DNA of 64,000 nt, taken from positions 4,634,373-4,698,372 of the forward strand of contig NC_050470.1 of the NCBI RefSeq assembly GCF_013373865.1. Reading direction: 5' to 3'. The notes under the pieces are model-generated. The model made no database searches. It was not told the DNA's origin and worked only from the letters and a program-made list of their open reading frames with translations. This DNA comes from Monomorium pharaonis. Lineage: Eukaryota; Arthropoda; Insecta; Hymenoptera; Formicidae. Shown here one piece after another: positions 1 to 11,400 of this stretch; position 1 is the stretch's first letter; each line of letters starts with the position of its first letter. Made by a program: the position numbers and the translations under genes.

Positions 1-363
1 AGAGAAGTAATATTTGTTTAAACAACGCGCAGATTTATACGGATCAATACAAGATTTAAGCTTTAAAAAATTGAAATATCTAAATGCGATAAAACTCCGA
101 TTTCGCCTTGATTGGTGAATAATAAAATTCCTCGATCACCTCTTATCGCTGAAGTTATAAATTCATGGTACTTAATACTTTATGTATTTCATAGAATAAA
201 TATATTTTATATACAAAATTTATGTACAAAATTTTATACATAAAATTTTGATGTGCCATCAATTTTATGCATGTTTATCAATTTTATGTACTTAAGAATA
301 ATAAAATATATTAAAAAATTCCATTTTTTTTAAATATATGTATACGTTACTGAGAATATAGAG

Positions 364-413
<50 letters not shown>

Positions 414-880
414 ATATGTACAGACACTACTTTTGCAAAATAAGATTCTCTAGATATTAAAAGCAGACTTGAGATTTTGTAAAGTCAAAAAGTTGAAAAT
501 TCTAACTAAAATAAAATATGCAGAAGGGATAGAATAAAATTGTATGTAAAAGATATGAAGCCATAATACATAATTTCACCTCAAGATGACAATTTCATTA
601 TGCATCTTCTTTACCGTTTTTTTTGAAATGTCATATTTTCGTAATACAATTACGCTTAATGAATTAATGTTTGAAAAGTTAGACTATTATAAATGAGCTT
701 ACTAAAATATGATTAATTACTCTTTCGTACTTCAATATCTTAATTAGTATTCTTTTTCCTTTGGTCTATCTTCGATATGTTTAGCATAACTTTATTATTA
801 ATGCAATGGCATAAAACATGCCTCTTGTTACGCGAATTCTAAAATAAATCGCTCTCGGGACAAAACGCTCATATTTTTAT
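1..880. other. A+T-rich non-coding stretch
   Basis: A+T-rich DNA with short homopolymer runs and an (AT)n tract. No open frame of useful length, RNA gene or transposon terminus is visible on either strand. Confidence 0.7.
370..409. repeat. (AT)n microsatellite
   Basis: An uninterrupted alternating A/T run of about 40 bases inside A+T-rich DNA. It is self-complementary and probably length-polymorphic. Confidence 0.95.
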
Positions 881-1320
881 TATCAAAAAATTTTATTTCC
901 GTCTGTCTAATCCGGCGGGTTCATTCGCATTGCTCCTGTGCAAAAGTTCTAGGGTCCTCGGGCCAATCGGGGCCTGACGGATTACCGATGGCCGGATAAA
1001 CGCGGAATACAGAGCACGCTTTGCTCACCCGCGTCCCCGAGGCGCGCAACCGCGAATAACGGTGACTAATGAAAACATGCGTTCCCTCATCTCCTAGACG
1101 CGCGCGCGATAAGTTCCTGCATGATTCATTGCGCCATTACATCGCGCGGCCGACGGCTCAATACGCGCTCATTGTGATATCGGCAATTTATTGTGCGGGC
1201 GGGGCGGCCGCCGCCACGGCGGCGCGGCGGTGCGGCGGTCTTGAGTTCTATCGAAACTTTCGCCGCGCGCAAAAGTTTTGTCGCTGAAAGTTCGCCGCCG
1301 GTCTACCTGGCGGGATAAAC
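881..1320. other. CpG-rich island with GGC/GCC tract
   Basis: Composition switches abruptly to CG-rich DNA with many CG dinucleotides. Around 1197-1241 it becomes a GGC/GCC-rich run that includes a NotI-type palindrome (GCGGCCGC). A 72-codon frame starting at 1069 has no recognisable motif and looks like a by-product of composition. The island could mark a promoter, an unmethylated regulatory element or a non-coding exon; sequence alone does not decide. Confidence 0.5.
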
Positions 1321-2560
1321 AACTCAACGCCTTGAACTAGAACTGCCAATATCTAACAAATCCATCAAAATATTTTAAAGCGTTGAAATATTACATCACA
1401 ATTAAGATAAATTAATATATAATTTACATATACATTTTATATAATATCATTTAACTATATCAATAAAAGGATAAATACATTTTCTTGCAAAAAATAGTAT
1501 ACAGATTGATCCGTTTAAAAACTATAGAAAGACTGCGATTCGCAATAATACTTAATAAATACTAGTAAAATACGTATAATATTACTTAATGAAGATATAT
1601 ATAATGACGTTAAGTATCAAAGTCCATTATATGAGAGACAATTTGTTGCAAATTATTATCTTTCAATGTTTTAGTCAATTGTTAATTTATCTCTTTAATT
1701 ACAATTCGAACTTTAACTTCAAGATCATCAAGCATTCGAATTAATGATTTTTTAATAATTTAATAAAAAACTCCGAATGAATCTTTTTCTGTATAAGATA
1801 GATATTGTGAGTGGATAGAAAATTACATATTTTTAAAACTCATTTTATGTATATGATAGATTATTTAATAAGTTGAACAATAATTATATTATATCAACGA
1901 TATTTTTATGTTTCTAGCAGAATCTTTAATGTGTACTTACTTTACTATTAATAAGAAATTTATAAAAACGATAATTGCTGACTAGCTTATTTCAATACTC
2001 GATGAATGCTATGTTTGCTTATTATAGAGTGGAAAATGTCAGTTGTTTAACCTTCCAAGCAAGAGATTTTTATTTTATCTTTAATTGCCTTTACGAAATA
2101 TTATACATAGCCGCTGTAATGCTCCGATCAAAATGAAATGTCGACGCAATCAGATTTACTTATTATTCTTCATTTTGTGGAATTGTATTATATATAACAT
2201 GCACGTTCTCTCATTGTAATTTTTCAAATAATGATTTTTAATTAAATCAAATGCCCATGCAATCTGATTTGCGACATCACAATTCCATTCCCGCTTTTTC
2301 AAAGAGTCACGAAACAGCGATTTTGTATTATTTTTATTAAAATCTCATGAAATTCAAAACGTAAATTATTGTTCGTACATTGTAGTGTCTTGACACGAAA
2401 AAATGTTGGCTGATCATTGGATCATTGAAATACCGTATTTTGTATTCCATGAACGTTCTAATCGATATTTTATGCCACGTACACGACAATCCTTTATTAA
2501 AGCAATCGTTCATAGTTTCGTAAGCGCGATGCCTCATGTAATTTCACCATGTAATTTATA
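1321..2560. other. A+T-rich non-coding stretch
   Basis: Over 1.2 kb of A+T-rich DNA with stops in all frames. No repeat family, RNA gene or transposon end is recognised. Confidence 0.65.
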
Positions 2561-2686
2561 AAGATCCAATTTGCGTACAATTTCGAGTAATGTTCCCGCC
2601 GACCACGGGCAGCCGATCTCGGAAGTGTGTTGCATCGCATGATCTGCAAAATTCAACATAATGCACCGTGCGCTGGCGTGCTTTGC

Positions 2687-2691
<5 letters not shown>

Positions 2692-2728
<37 letters not shown>
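2692..2728. repeat. (CT)n microsatellite
   Basis: Perfect CT dinucleotide run of about 37 bases that grades into a longer pyrimidine tract (CCCTTTCTCTTTCTC). Reading through it creates serine-leucine repeats in apparent frames, an artefact rather than protein evidence. Confidence 0.95.
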
Positions 2729-2731
<3 letters not shown>

Positions 2732-2818
2732 TTCTCTTTCTCACGTACAACGCGCGCGCTTGCTCGCTCGCGAGGTGAAAACGTAAAAGCTTATCGCGCG
2801 CACCGTCGTAGGAGAGAT

Positions 2819-2850
2819 GAGGAAATGCCTATTTTCGTTAGTCACCGTTA
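2819..2850 (+). repeat. Diverged block, copy 1
   Basis: This 32-base block matches 28 of 32 positions of the block at 3605-3636 without gaps, including the run TTAGTCACCGTTA. Loosely similar CG-rich sequence follows both copies, ending in a GCATCGC motif. The copies are 786 bp apart in the same orientation. Confidence 0.6.
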
Positions 2851-3604
2851 TTTTCAGCGCGCGAGCGACGGGATGCGATGCCGATGCATCGCGCTATGCC
2901 GTGCAAATGCACCGTTGCATCGTCTGCCTGCTGGGCATGCATCGGGCGTGTGCGCCCGCGTGTATACGGTTGTGTATATTTTACATCACTTCTATTTGCC
3001 TACCAGGAGTTTATCACTTTTAGAAATTTATCTCCCACGCGGACTGCATAAGTAGAAAAATATTATCACGTATAAATGTGCGAATGCATACGCGTATATA
3101 TGCATGCACGCGCCTATCCAGTTCCTTCCGCTTCCGACGTTAAAAAGAAATTATTTAATGGTAACTACAAACGGCACGGTTGTACATAACTATAAGCAAC
3201 AACAAGTCAGTCAAATATATCTTTTAATGAGATTATTCAAAATATCCTCTTCGACGTTCTGAATCTAGGTATACTGAATTTTGCGATACTGCACAAGCGG
3301 ATTCGAAAACCGAGCATTGGGAAATCCGAATTTCCATATTGGTCACAATTTATCGTATTCCGTCACAATTAAGCTAACGGGCTGAGCGTGCGTTGGCGAC
3401 GTGGGAAACGCGTTGCAACATACGAACGATTATCCTGACAACGCGTTACGAAATCACGGTATCGTGACATCCGCGGTATCTTCGATTTCGCCGCGTACGG
3501 CCGCATCGATTGTGATACGGCGGCGGAGAAAGGAGAGGATCGAGTATGGGGAAGAAAGCAGGAGAAAAAAGGCACAATGGACGCGACCCACGCGTCCGCG
3601 ATAC

Positions 3605-3636
3605 GAGGGAATGCGTGTTTTCATTAGTCACCGTTA
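3605..3636 (+). repeat. Diverged block, copy 2
   Basis: Second copy of the block at 2819-2850 (28/32 identical, no gaps). In one frame both copies read similarly around a F-(V/I)-S-H-R-Y string, but the flanking frames are not conserved, so I treat it as DNA-level duplication. Confidence 0.6.
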
Positions 3637-4060
3637 CTCGCGACGCCCTCGCGCAACGCGCGTTGCATCGCCCATACGAGGCACTCTCCGTCCGAAGTGT
3701 ATGCGCGATTCCGGCTTGACGCTTCAAGACCGCAGCTTTGATATCTCGCGCGAGGAGCACGAACGGCGCGAGGTTCGCGCAAACAAACGGGAATGTTCGT
3801 GCGCGGGGGGGAAAAAGAGATGAATAACCGGGATAGCGAGGACATCACAAGCGAAATGGTCCGCGGAAAGCGTAGTGTTGCGACGATAACGCCGGAATAC
3901 AACGATCGGGCGCATAGCAAACGCAACTTGTCCCATTCGAGATATCGCGCTTATCTTACTTTGACGCAATTGAGAGAAGTCATGTCCGGAACGGGCCGTA
4001 TGATTCCCGGCGTTATCCGGGAGTTACGTATACGTTGTAATTTAGAATTGCAATCAAACG

Positions 4061-5152
4061 GTCTACATCATTTAATATAATACGAATGTTTAATGGCGTA
4101 CAATGCAATCATCGTGATTCATCATTTTGCAATTCCGCGGCTTTTAAAATAACAATTTTGCGGTTATAATAATTAAGTACTTTCAAAATTTTCACGATAT
4201 CGAATAATTAACGTTTCGTAATTGAAGAGCGACGTTGATGAGATAATATTTTAGATTGTAATTATTAAATAATTACTAAATAAAATGATTATACGTTTCT
4301 TTGCTACATTGTTTGAATAGATCGACGTTTATTATCGCTCCCCGTAATTTCCAATGAAAATTTATCCTTTAATAATAGATATTGAAAATTATCATTGATC
4401 CCATGCGACCGATGAAATACACCTTCCTCGGTGGAGATCGACGTGCAAATCGATGAACAATGCCACTGCCTCTAACCGTGATCATCCCGGTCGACCTTGA
4501 GGCCGTCCATTGGAATCCCGTTAGTGATCGTACTTCATTAAGTGACTAGGAAGTGTATCGCTTAGTAGGCGTGTATTATAATTTACAATGATGAAACCGC
4601 GTGCGATCGACGCCGATTAATTGCGGGATCGATGCGTTCTGATAAAAGTTGGAATGCTCACGTGCACGATCATCCCCTCAATCCTTTCAATCCTCGGTGT
4701 ACTTCACATTAATCGTCTCGCAATTCTCGTCTTAAAGACCGTTAGGCTTTCGCGAGATAGTTCGTAAGTTCGCGCGAATGCGTGCGAGCGGAGTAGAACG
4801 GATCGGATTAACGCGTGTTATCGAAAACGCGCCGATTCCCGCGCCGCCACGCCTTTTCCAATGCGCCACGAGTGGGAACCGTTATTGATAAAACAATCAG
4901 AAAATTACCTTGTTTGTCTGGAAATTATCGGCGGGAGTCACAGGTCGATGCGAGTGGAACTCGTGCTACGATTTTCACTCAAACCAAGTTTTTGTCACTT
5001 TTCCTGAAAACAAAAAAGAAATTATCATATGGGCTAATTTACTTTTAGTAAAAGTAATTATGTGGAGCGCATTAAGATGATTTATAAATTATTCAAGAAT
5101 TAAAATAATTTTCACCAAATTTGATTTCTCATTTAAGTAGAATACTTTTAAT
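4061..5152. other. Mixed-composition non-coding stretch
   Basis: A+T-rich sequence surrounding a moderately CG-containing part (about 4.4-5.0 kb). No supported gene, RNA or mobile-element terminus is seen. A 77-codon frame at 4815-5048 has no recognisable features. Confidence 0.55.
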
Positions 5153-5440
5153 AAATTGTGATATATTTGGAGATTATAACAAAAATTTTTGTTTTAAAAA
5201 TATGTAAAATATCATATTAAGTGGGAAATGATTAAGCACAACTATTGAAAATTTAAAATCATTTTTTATTTCCATCATATTATAATTATATTTATTGATT
5301 ATAAAACTTTTACACTTAATCAAAATAGTGTAGAGATTAGTTTCAAAATCTAGTTTTATTTTTTATATCTTTAAATTTCCAATAATAAATAAACTTGGGA
5401 TCTCTTTACACAGTCTCCAAATAAGAATTTTTCACAATTT
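5153..5440. repeat. Candidate inverted-repeat element (MITE-like)
   Basis: The left arm (5153-5173) carries AAATTGTGA then TATTTGGAGA. The right arm (5414-5440) carries the reverse complements TCTCCAAATA and TCACAATTT in mirrored order, with 2 versus 8 bases between the two blocks. Arms are separated by about 240 bp of A+T-rich DNA. No target-site duplication was established, and A+T richness raises the chance of coincidence. Confidence 0.35.
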
Positions 5441-6748
5441 AATATAAATACTATTATAATGAAATTTTTTGTCGGTTTAGTAATAAGATACTTTTAACAT
5501 TTCGGAACATTCAGTATTATAATCTCTCGCTTTTGATATTTAACAATAAATTTACGATATTACAGCCACTGCCAGGGTTTAAATATTAGATTACAATTAT
5601 TAATTAATTCGCATTCATCAAATCTTCATCGGATTGTTTCAATGTGCGGATCGATTCTTGTTACTCTCTATGTCCCAATTGCGCATATAATTCTCCGTGA
5701 ATTTCGGCATAAAACATACGTGTGGTGCTTGACTACAGCACCTATATCGATTATCGTTTGACCAAGCGAAGTACAAGGATGTCGGTTTAATGAATAACGA
5801 CATACCCAGCGACACGATGTTGCAGCTCTCACGAGTCCATATACGCACACGTATGTAAAATCGATTTGATCGACGAACCATTGTCCATATTTGACGAGGC
5901 GAAACGAATGGCAAAGTGGCACGAATTCGGTTTTCGCATTCGCTGTTTGAGTTATATATTCGATGGAAATATCGCTAATCGCCGTCTCTCTGGCAAGCTC
6001 AATATCGATGGCGTTTGACTTTAAAAAGAAATGCCAATTAGTGCCATTCTCTTTAAAGTTTTAATAAAAAGATTGTATACGTAAAAATGTGTTATGATCT
6101 TTAGAAGTACAAAATAATATTTATCAATTAATACAATTAATTTCATTTCTTTATATATAACTCCATTTCTTTATATATTTGAAAAAAGTTATATAGCAAA
6201 AATACCAGAAAGAATTGTACATATTAATAATTTCTATCTTCATTATTCATATGATGCTAATTGATATACGTTATTAAATTTCTTTTATCATTTTTAAGTA
6301 CAACATTCCTATACAATAATGATAACAATTCTTGTACAAAATATTTTCTAAGTAATTAATTTTACACATACTGAAGCTGCTTCTTCCAAATATCAACATT
6401 TGCTGCATTTTGTTATGTATTTAGCCTGAATTTCGAAATTAAACATTGGACAAACGTTTAATACGTTACACTAGGCAGTTTCTTCCTGTGCAGCTATCTA
6501 AACTGCATAGGTGAGTTTCATATTTATTTTGCATCTGGCATGCTGAAAGCGAGGATAATTAGTAATTAAATGTATAGAAACGCCTGCATACAGATAGCTC
6601 AGGGACGCGTTTATGTACGTCTGTCCGGTCGGTTAAAATTGTCTTTATATCGAATCTATGGTCGGTTGATTATTATCCTATTTCAATAGGCCATGATGGC
6701 CTTCTGACAGTAACTCTGTTCCCTGTCTCCTATAGCAATGCCTGTACT
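5441..6748. other. Non-coding stretch, mostly A+T-rich
   Basis: Contains a less A+T-rich part (about 5.64-5.94 kb) with overlapping minus-strand frames of 84-91 codons that show no domain. At 6685-6710 two short palindromes lie back to back (CCTAT..ATAGG, then GGCCATGATGGCC). Nothing else is supported. Confidence 0.5.
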
Positions 6749-6925
6749 ACTTATAGAATTGTACCTACAAAGAATAGCTGCCCGTAGAAGGAAAGTAGAA
6801 ATGTCCGCTGTTCTTGACAGGTGCTCGCGTATTCATGGGCGGACAGCCCTTCGTTGCTAATACATCAATCGCTATACATACGTTTAAGACCGCGATCGAT
6901 GCATGTACGCAGATCGCATAATTGA
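6749..6925 (+). repeat. Diverged array, unit A
   Basis: First recognisable unit of a five-unit array. Boxes in order: ACTTATAGAA (6749), GTCCG, CTTGACAGGT (6813-6822), ATTCATGGGCGGACAGCCC, CATCAATCGCTATACAT (from 6863) and GATCGATGCATGTA. The interval from the TTGACAGGT box to the CATCAATC box is 50 bases. The tail is especially close to unit D. No conserved reading frame joins the boxes, so I call it non-coding. TTGACAGGT matches the known TALE homeodomain (Homothorax/Meis) preference TGACAG; a binding role is inference. Confidence 0.65.
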
Positions 6926-8070
6926 GTCGGTATGTGGGCACCTCTTTCTTTCTCTTATTCTATTATTATCTTATAAAATGTGTTCGCACAAGAATAAAAC
7001 AAATTTATTCTCTCATTATTTTTTTTATAGAGATATAAATAATATAAACGCACATGAAATATGTCGATTATATTCGTCTTGCATTATATTATTTATAGTA
7101 TTATAACATTGCTTATGTAATATCATTATATTTTTAGGTTTTATAATTAATTCATCATTTCAAATGTAAAGAAAAATTGCCAATATACCGACATAGTTCT
7201 TATAAAGAGACACCTGCTTTTCAAAAACTTAAACATTGCACTTTATTAATATTACAACAGCGCACTGAAATTGTTTTATACGTTTTCCTCTTCCTTATTT
7301 TTCGTATAATGGAGTTTTAAACATAAATATAAAATATTATTAAACATAAACATAAATATAAAATCAGAGAAACATAAAACAGACAATAAGATAGTAAAAA
7401 CCATATAGGATAGAATAAAAGGTTCAGCATTAAGAGATCTAGTAACTTAATCTAATCTTTATGTATTCTCGCGCTATAGATTATACGTCTTGCGCAACAA
7501 CGTAAGATATTTATGTAAATCGGCAAAAGCATTAAAGTAAAAGGCTTTTAGGAATCTTCATATACATTTATAAATTTTTTGTACAGATGATTCACGTTAA
7601 AGAAAAAACAAGAAAATACATTATTGGCTTTTATTATATTAATACGACTTTTGGTAAACTTATAAAAAACTTAATTATTAAAAAATTCTTGACAATGTTA
7701 TAAAAATTGTAATTAAATAAAAATTATATATTATTTAATGAAAGATACTTTCTAGTTTGTTTTTGTGTTTCTAAACTTTTATTTTTAGTTTCCGTGTAAT
7801 AAATATAATTCAGGAAAACAAAGTGTTGGTTTGGACTCTCTATATTTTTACAGATTATAGATTTCAAGTTTGTAATGTAAAAGTACTCTGAATAAAAAAA
7901 AAGTAATTTTTAATATCAAGCAGCCGAGATAGTATAGTAAATCTAATAATGTTTACAAGAGAACATATTCAACTCTTACTTGGTTAAAACTCGGATGAGC
8001 TTAACAAGGCGATTTACAAGATTACGGTCTACTTTTACTCTACCTATCTACGCGCGCGCTGCTTCAAATT

Positions 8071-8260
8071 ACTTATCGAACGGTGTCGTGAGTATCGAGA
8101 GTAGGAACGGAACAGACAACAAGCTGAAACGTCCGATGTACTTGACAGGTACCAGCTATTCATAGACAGACAGTCCTTCACTTTCAATGCATCAATCTGC
8201 ATACGCATCCCACATTGCAAGCTCCACGCATGTATATGTATACACACGAGATCAAATACA
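8071..8260 (+). repeat. Diverged array, unit B
   Basis: Boxes: ACTTATCGAA (8071), AAGCTGAAACGTCCGATGTA, CTTGACAGGT (8141-8150), CATAGACAGACAGTCCTTC, ATGCATCAATC (from 8188) and CGCATGTATATG. The TTGACAGGT-to-CATCAATC interval is 49 bases, nearly the same as in A and C. Units A and B are about 1.33 kb apart, so a unit may have been lost between them. Confidence 0.7.
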
Positions 8261-8544
8261 CATTTTCGTTGTAGATTTATAACAAAAATCCATCCTTAAA
8301 TAATTTTCTTTCGGCTGCTTCTGACAGCAATAGCCTTAAAATTTTTCACGGATTCTTGTCAATGATAAAAATAGCGCATGTAAACGCATTGCAAATTTAA
8401 ACTTAAAATGTAATTGCGTCATGTTGTCTGTCGCTGAGATGCCTCTGATTAAAAAATAGTTTTCGATGAAACTAAGGACGATTAAGTAATGTGTCGCTGG
8501 TAAGATGCATGCATTCACGAGTAACGTGTATGCAGACACGGATT

Positions 8545-8720
8545 ACTTATTGAATCGCACCTTGCGTCTATCGAGAGTATAAATGCGACAGATAGGAAGC
8601 TGAAATGTTCAATGTATTTGACAGGTGTCCGCGCATTCGTATGCCCTCAGTTCTTCACTCCTCTGGCGCATCAATCTCCATATATACATTTGGAGCTACA
8701 ATCGGAGCGTGTCAGTGTCA
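8545..8720 (+). repeat. Diverged array, unit C
   Basis: Boxes: ACTTATTGAATCGC (8545), TATCGAGAGTA (shared with B), GGAAGCTGAAATGTTCAATG, TTTGACAGGT (8617-8626), GCGCATTCGTATG, TTCTTCACTCC and GCATCAATCTCCATA (from 8667). Interval between the TTGACAGGT and CATCAATC boxes is 51 bases. It lies only 476 bp after unit B. Overlapping plus-strand frames of 91-96 codons cover the unit but are not shared with the other units. Confidence 0.7.
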
Positions 8721-9277
8721 TAGATTGGACGATACATCAGACGCATCTGCATTTTTATTTTTTATCATCGATTACTTCCGGGCTCTTGTTTGTATTTTCG
8801 ATTCATCATGCGTATATGTTCGATGCGGTAAAAACGCAACTTGTTCTTTATATGAAAACACTTGTGCACATAAAATTTAAAAAATTAATATATACCGTAT
8901 AAATAAAAGATACGTGGTGCCCGTTTATGTGTGATAAATTTATCATGTAGAAAATATTTTAAAAACACATAAAAATAATTATAAAGAAGCGAATATAGTA
9001 TGTAATTTTTTAAATTATTTTAATTAAGCTTGAGATAAAAATAATTCTATTACATATTTTGTGTTCATATTATAAATGTAAATAGGAATGCTAGAATAGT
9101 AATTTAGCTTACTCGTGTGACGTGGATCACTTCAAATTTTATACGAGTTTACTAAGATAATGTAGACATGAATGCTTCTAAATAAATGCGTAAAGTCTCA
9201 GCAGTTTTTGTTAGTCTTAAATAAAAAAGAACCATCGAGGTTTCTGGTGAAACGCGATGTTGTGTGTATAGCAAATT

Positions 9278-9440
9278 ACTTATTGAATCAGATTATATGT
9301 ATGAGCTAGACAGGAAGTAGCCGATGCGCTCGTCGGATGGTCGTATTTACAAGCAGCAGCCTGTGCTTTTACCGCATCGATCGCTATGCATGTATTTAAA
9401 GTTATGATCGAATTATGCTTGCTCATCGATCGTATGATTT
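9278..9440 (+). repeat. Diverged array, unit D
   Basis: Boxes: ACTTATTGAATCAG (9278), CAGGAAGTAGCCGATG, CTCGTCGG in place of CTTGACAGG (about 9329), CAGCCTGTGC and GCATCGATCGCTATGCAT (from 9373), then GATCGAATTATG and ATCGATCGTATG. The tail aligns well with unit A. The TTGACAGGT box is degraded here. Confidence 0.6.
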
Positions 9441-9810
9441 ATGAACGTGCAACGCCCAAGTAGACCTATCTATTACCTTTTTCCGATTAATGGTTACTGT
9501 TAACAGAAATGTCTAATAGAAAACGATAGAAGGATGTTAGGTAAGCTCATGTAACTTTGTGAAAACGTGTATTGAAATTAATGTTACAAATTGCGATAAA
9601 ATCGATTATACATGCAGTTGTTATCTTTTGTTCTTTCATAACAAACTTTTTTAATAATTGCGATCCAATCATATTTAATTGTCCAATCTTATTTCAACTA
9701 AAATAAAGTTTACTGAAAATTAAACGAGAAATAATACACAAGAATTTGCAGCTAAAATATAAGGATGTCTTATAGATTTGGCACGAAAGTGGCAAGTATA
9801 ATTGATCGAA

Positions 9811-10110
9811 ACAATTATTGAATGCATCCTACGTCTTCGTCATCGAATGATAGGTAATTCACTGTCGTCATCACCATAGTGCGTCTATACAAACTCGAAT
9901 TGCCCAATTGTCCTGCCATAACTACCTTGCTGAGATCGACCGAGGGAACGAGAGGACCAGGGTGACAGTCAGGAGACCAGGAAACGCCTGATGTGCTTGA
10001 CAAGCTCCATACCCTGGCCCTATACCTCCTTCAACACGTGAATGCGCCCGTCGATCTTCGCTTGCATTTACGGATCGATGGTGATCGGCCGATCGTACAT
10101 CCGCATTTCG
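9811..10110 (+). repeat. Diverged array, unit E
   Basis: The most diverged unit. GAAACGCCTGATGTG and CTTGACAAGC (9996-10005) match units B and C. They are followed by CTCCTTCAAC, TCGATCTTCGCTTGCAT and GGATCGATGGTGATCGG. The spacing between the two marker boxes is about 53 bases. A possible start box (ACAATTATTGAATGC, 9811) is farther upstream than in the others, so the left limit is uncertain. A 62-codon minus-strand frame crosses the unit without recognisable features. Confidence 0.5.
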
Positions 10111-11400
10111 GCCGCACGACTGGTGGCCGCATAGTCGCCAGTCAATTTACGTAATGATAACGACAACGACGATGATGACAACGATGACGAATTCGTATAG
10201 CGTTGCGTTGCCTTACGTTGCGTTGTATTTCGCCAAGTAACGCGGACTTTGTTTCAGCGCTGGTGACCACACGCGGAGCGACCGACGCAGGATCATCGCA
10301 CAACCGGATACCATCATGCGCCGCCATTTTATTCAACGTCCGCTGAAAGAGAGCTTTGTTTCCGCTTATGAACGCTAATAACCTGCGCCGTTCGAAGATG
10401 ACGATCGGCGATCGCGCGGTAAATAATATAAAGTGATTTAAATAAAATAATTAATTAATATAATTTGTAACTTGCAATTCAACATAATAAATGATGCTAC
10501 TATTTTTATTATTACAAAGTAAACGTAACATTTATGTTAAATTTTTACTAGAGTCGAATGTTAATTTAACATAATGTGATTGTGCTATTTGAATATTTTA
10601 TATCAAATTAGTTAAATTGTCAAATTGTCATTGAACATTCAGTATTTCATTTATTTTTAATATTAAAATAATACAGCACACATAAGTATAATTAGTATTA
10701 TATTCAAGTAAAAATAAATTAACAGTTTTATTAATAAAAAATGGTTTAATATAGTCTACTCCGAAGTGAAAGCAGAATGTGGAAAGTTCATCCTTGTACT
10801 GGCAAATATCCGATATGGAAACGGGTGAAAATTAACTTCTGTTCAAACATTGGCAGATTAAACGGACGAACGGATAAAAAGGCCTCAGCAAGATAGATAT
10901 CGATCTTGTGGAATCGATTGTAATTAATTTATTGTTTATTAATATGTCCATTCGTTATTTCACGTCGTTGGGACTCAATATTTTAACGCGGTTTGTTAAT
11001 TTTTTGTGTGTCACCGCTCAGCAAAAAGTTGCGGCATTCGTAGAAGAGAGTAAATTGAAACTGAAGTGAAACTGAAGCGTCACACACGCTAACGAACTCT
11101 ACCTGTATACATATTCTTCGCATTTTTCAATGAAATATTTTCTTTATATTTGGAGAACGTATAATTTTCTCATTCAATTTTACGGAAGCCGCTTTTGAAT
11201 ATAGAATTTTTAAGTGAGGTTTAGTTACCGAGTTTCGTAACTTTTAAATTTTAAAAGCTACTTCCGAACGTACTCAGAGAAAATATAATATTAAAGTTGA
11301 TCTTATGATGCATTCTTGACCGTAACTTAGTTAATCTAACTGCACGATTAATTACAACTAATTAATCGAAGTACGAGCACTCGCTGAGTCTAACAGTCCC
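10111..11400. other. Non-coding stretch with short ACGATGA-type repeats
   Basis: The first 300 bp are of mixed composition and include an imperfect trinucleotide tract of GAC/GAT/AAC type near 10157-10192. From about 10.43 kb the DNA is A+T-rich. No supported gene. Confidence 0.55.

Larger units (their letters stand above)
2561..4060. other. CpG-rich region with internal diverged duplication
   Basis: CG-rich DNA from just before a (CT)n tract to about 4.06 kb. Several overlapping frames of 80-140 codons occur on both strands. They are arginine- and histidine-rich, as expected from CG-rich DNA, and none shows a known domain. Two diverged copies of a 32-base block lie here (2819-2850 and 3605-3636). 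Function is unknown; a regulatory or non-coding transcribed role is as likely as any. Confidence 0.45.

Noticed and set aside
3267..3278. GTATACTGAAT match to the start of the insect iab-4 microRNA
   Set aside because: Only an 11-base match; the rest of the mature sequence and the hairpin partner are absent.
2627..3823. Two plus-strand frames (142 and 140 codons) sharing a F-x-S-H-R-Y string
   Set aside because: Similarity is confined to the 32-base DNA duplication; flanking residues do not align and the first frame runs through a (CT)n repeat.
9815..10003. Possible coding exon shared among array units (minus strand, L-S-x-T pattern)
   Set aside because: A short similar peptide pattern appears in units B, C and E, but insertions between boxes are not multiples of three and stops interrupt the frame.
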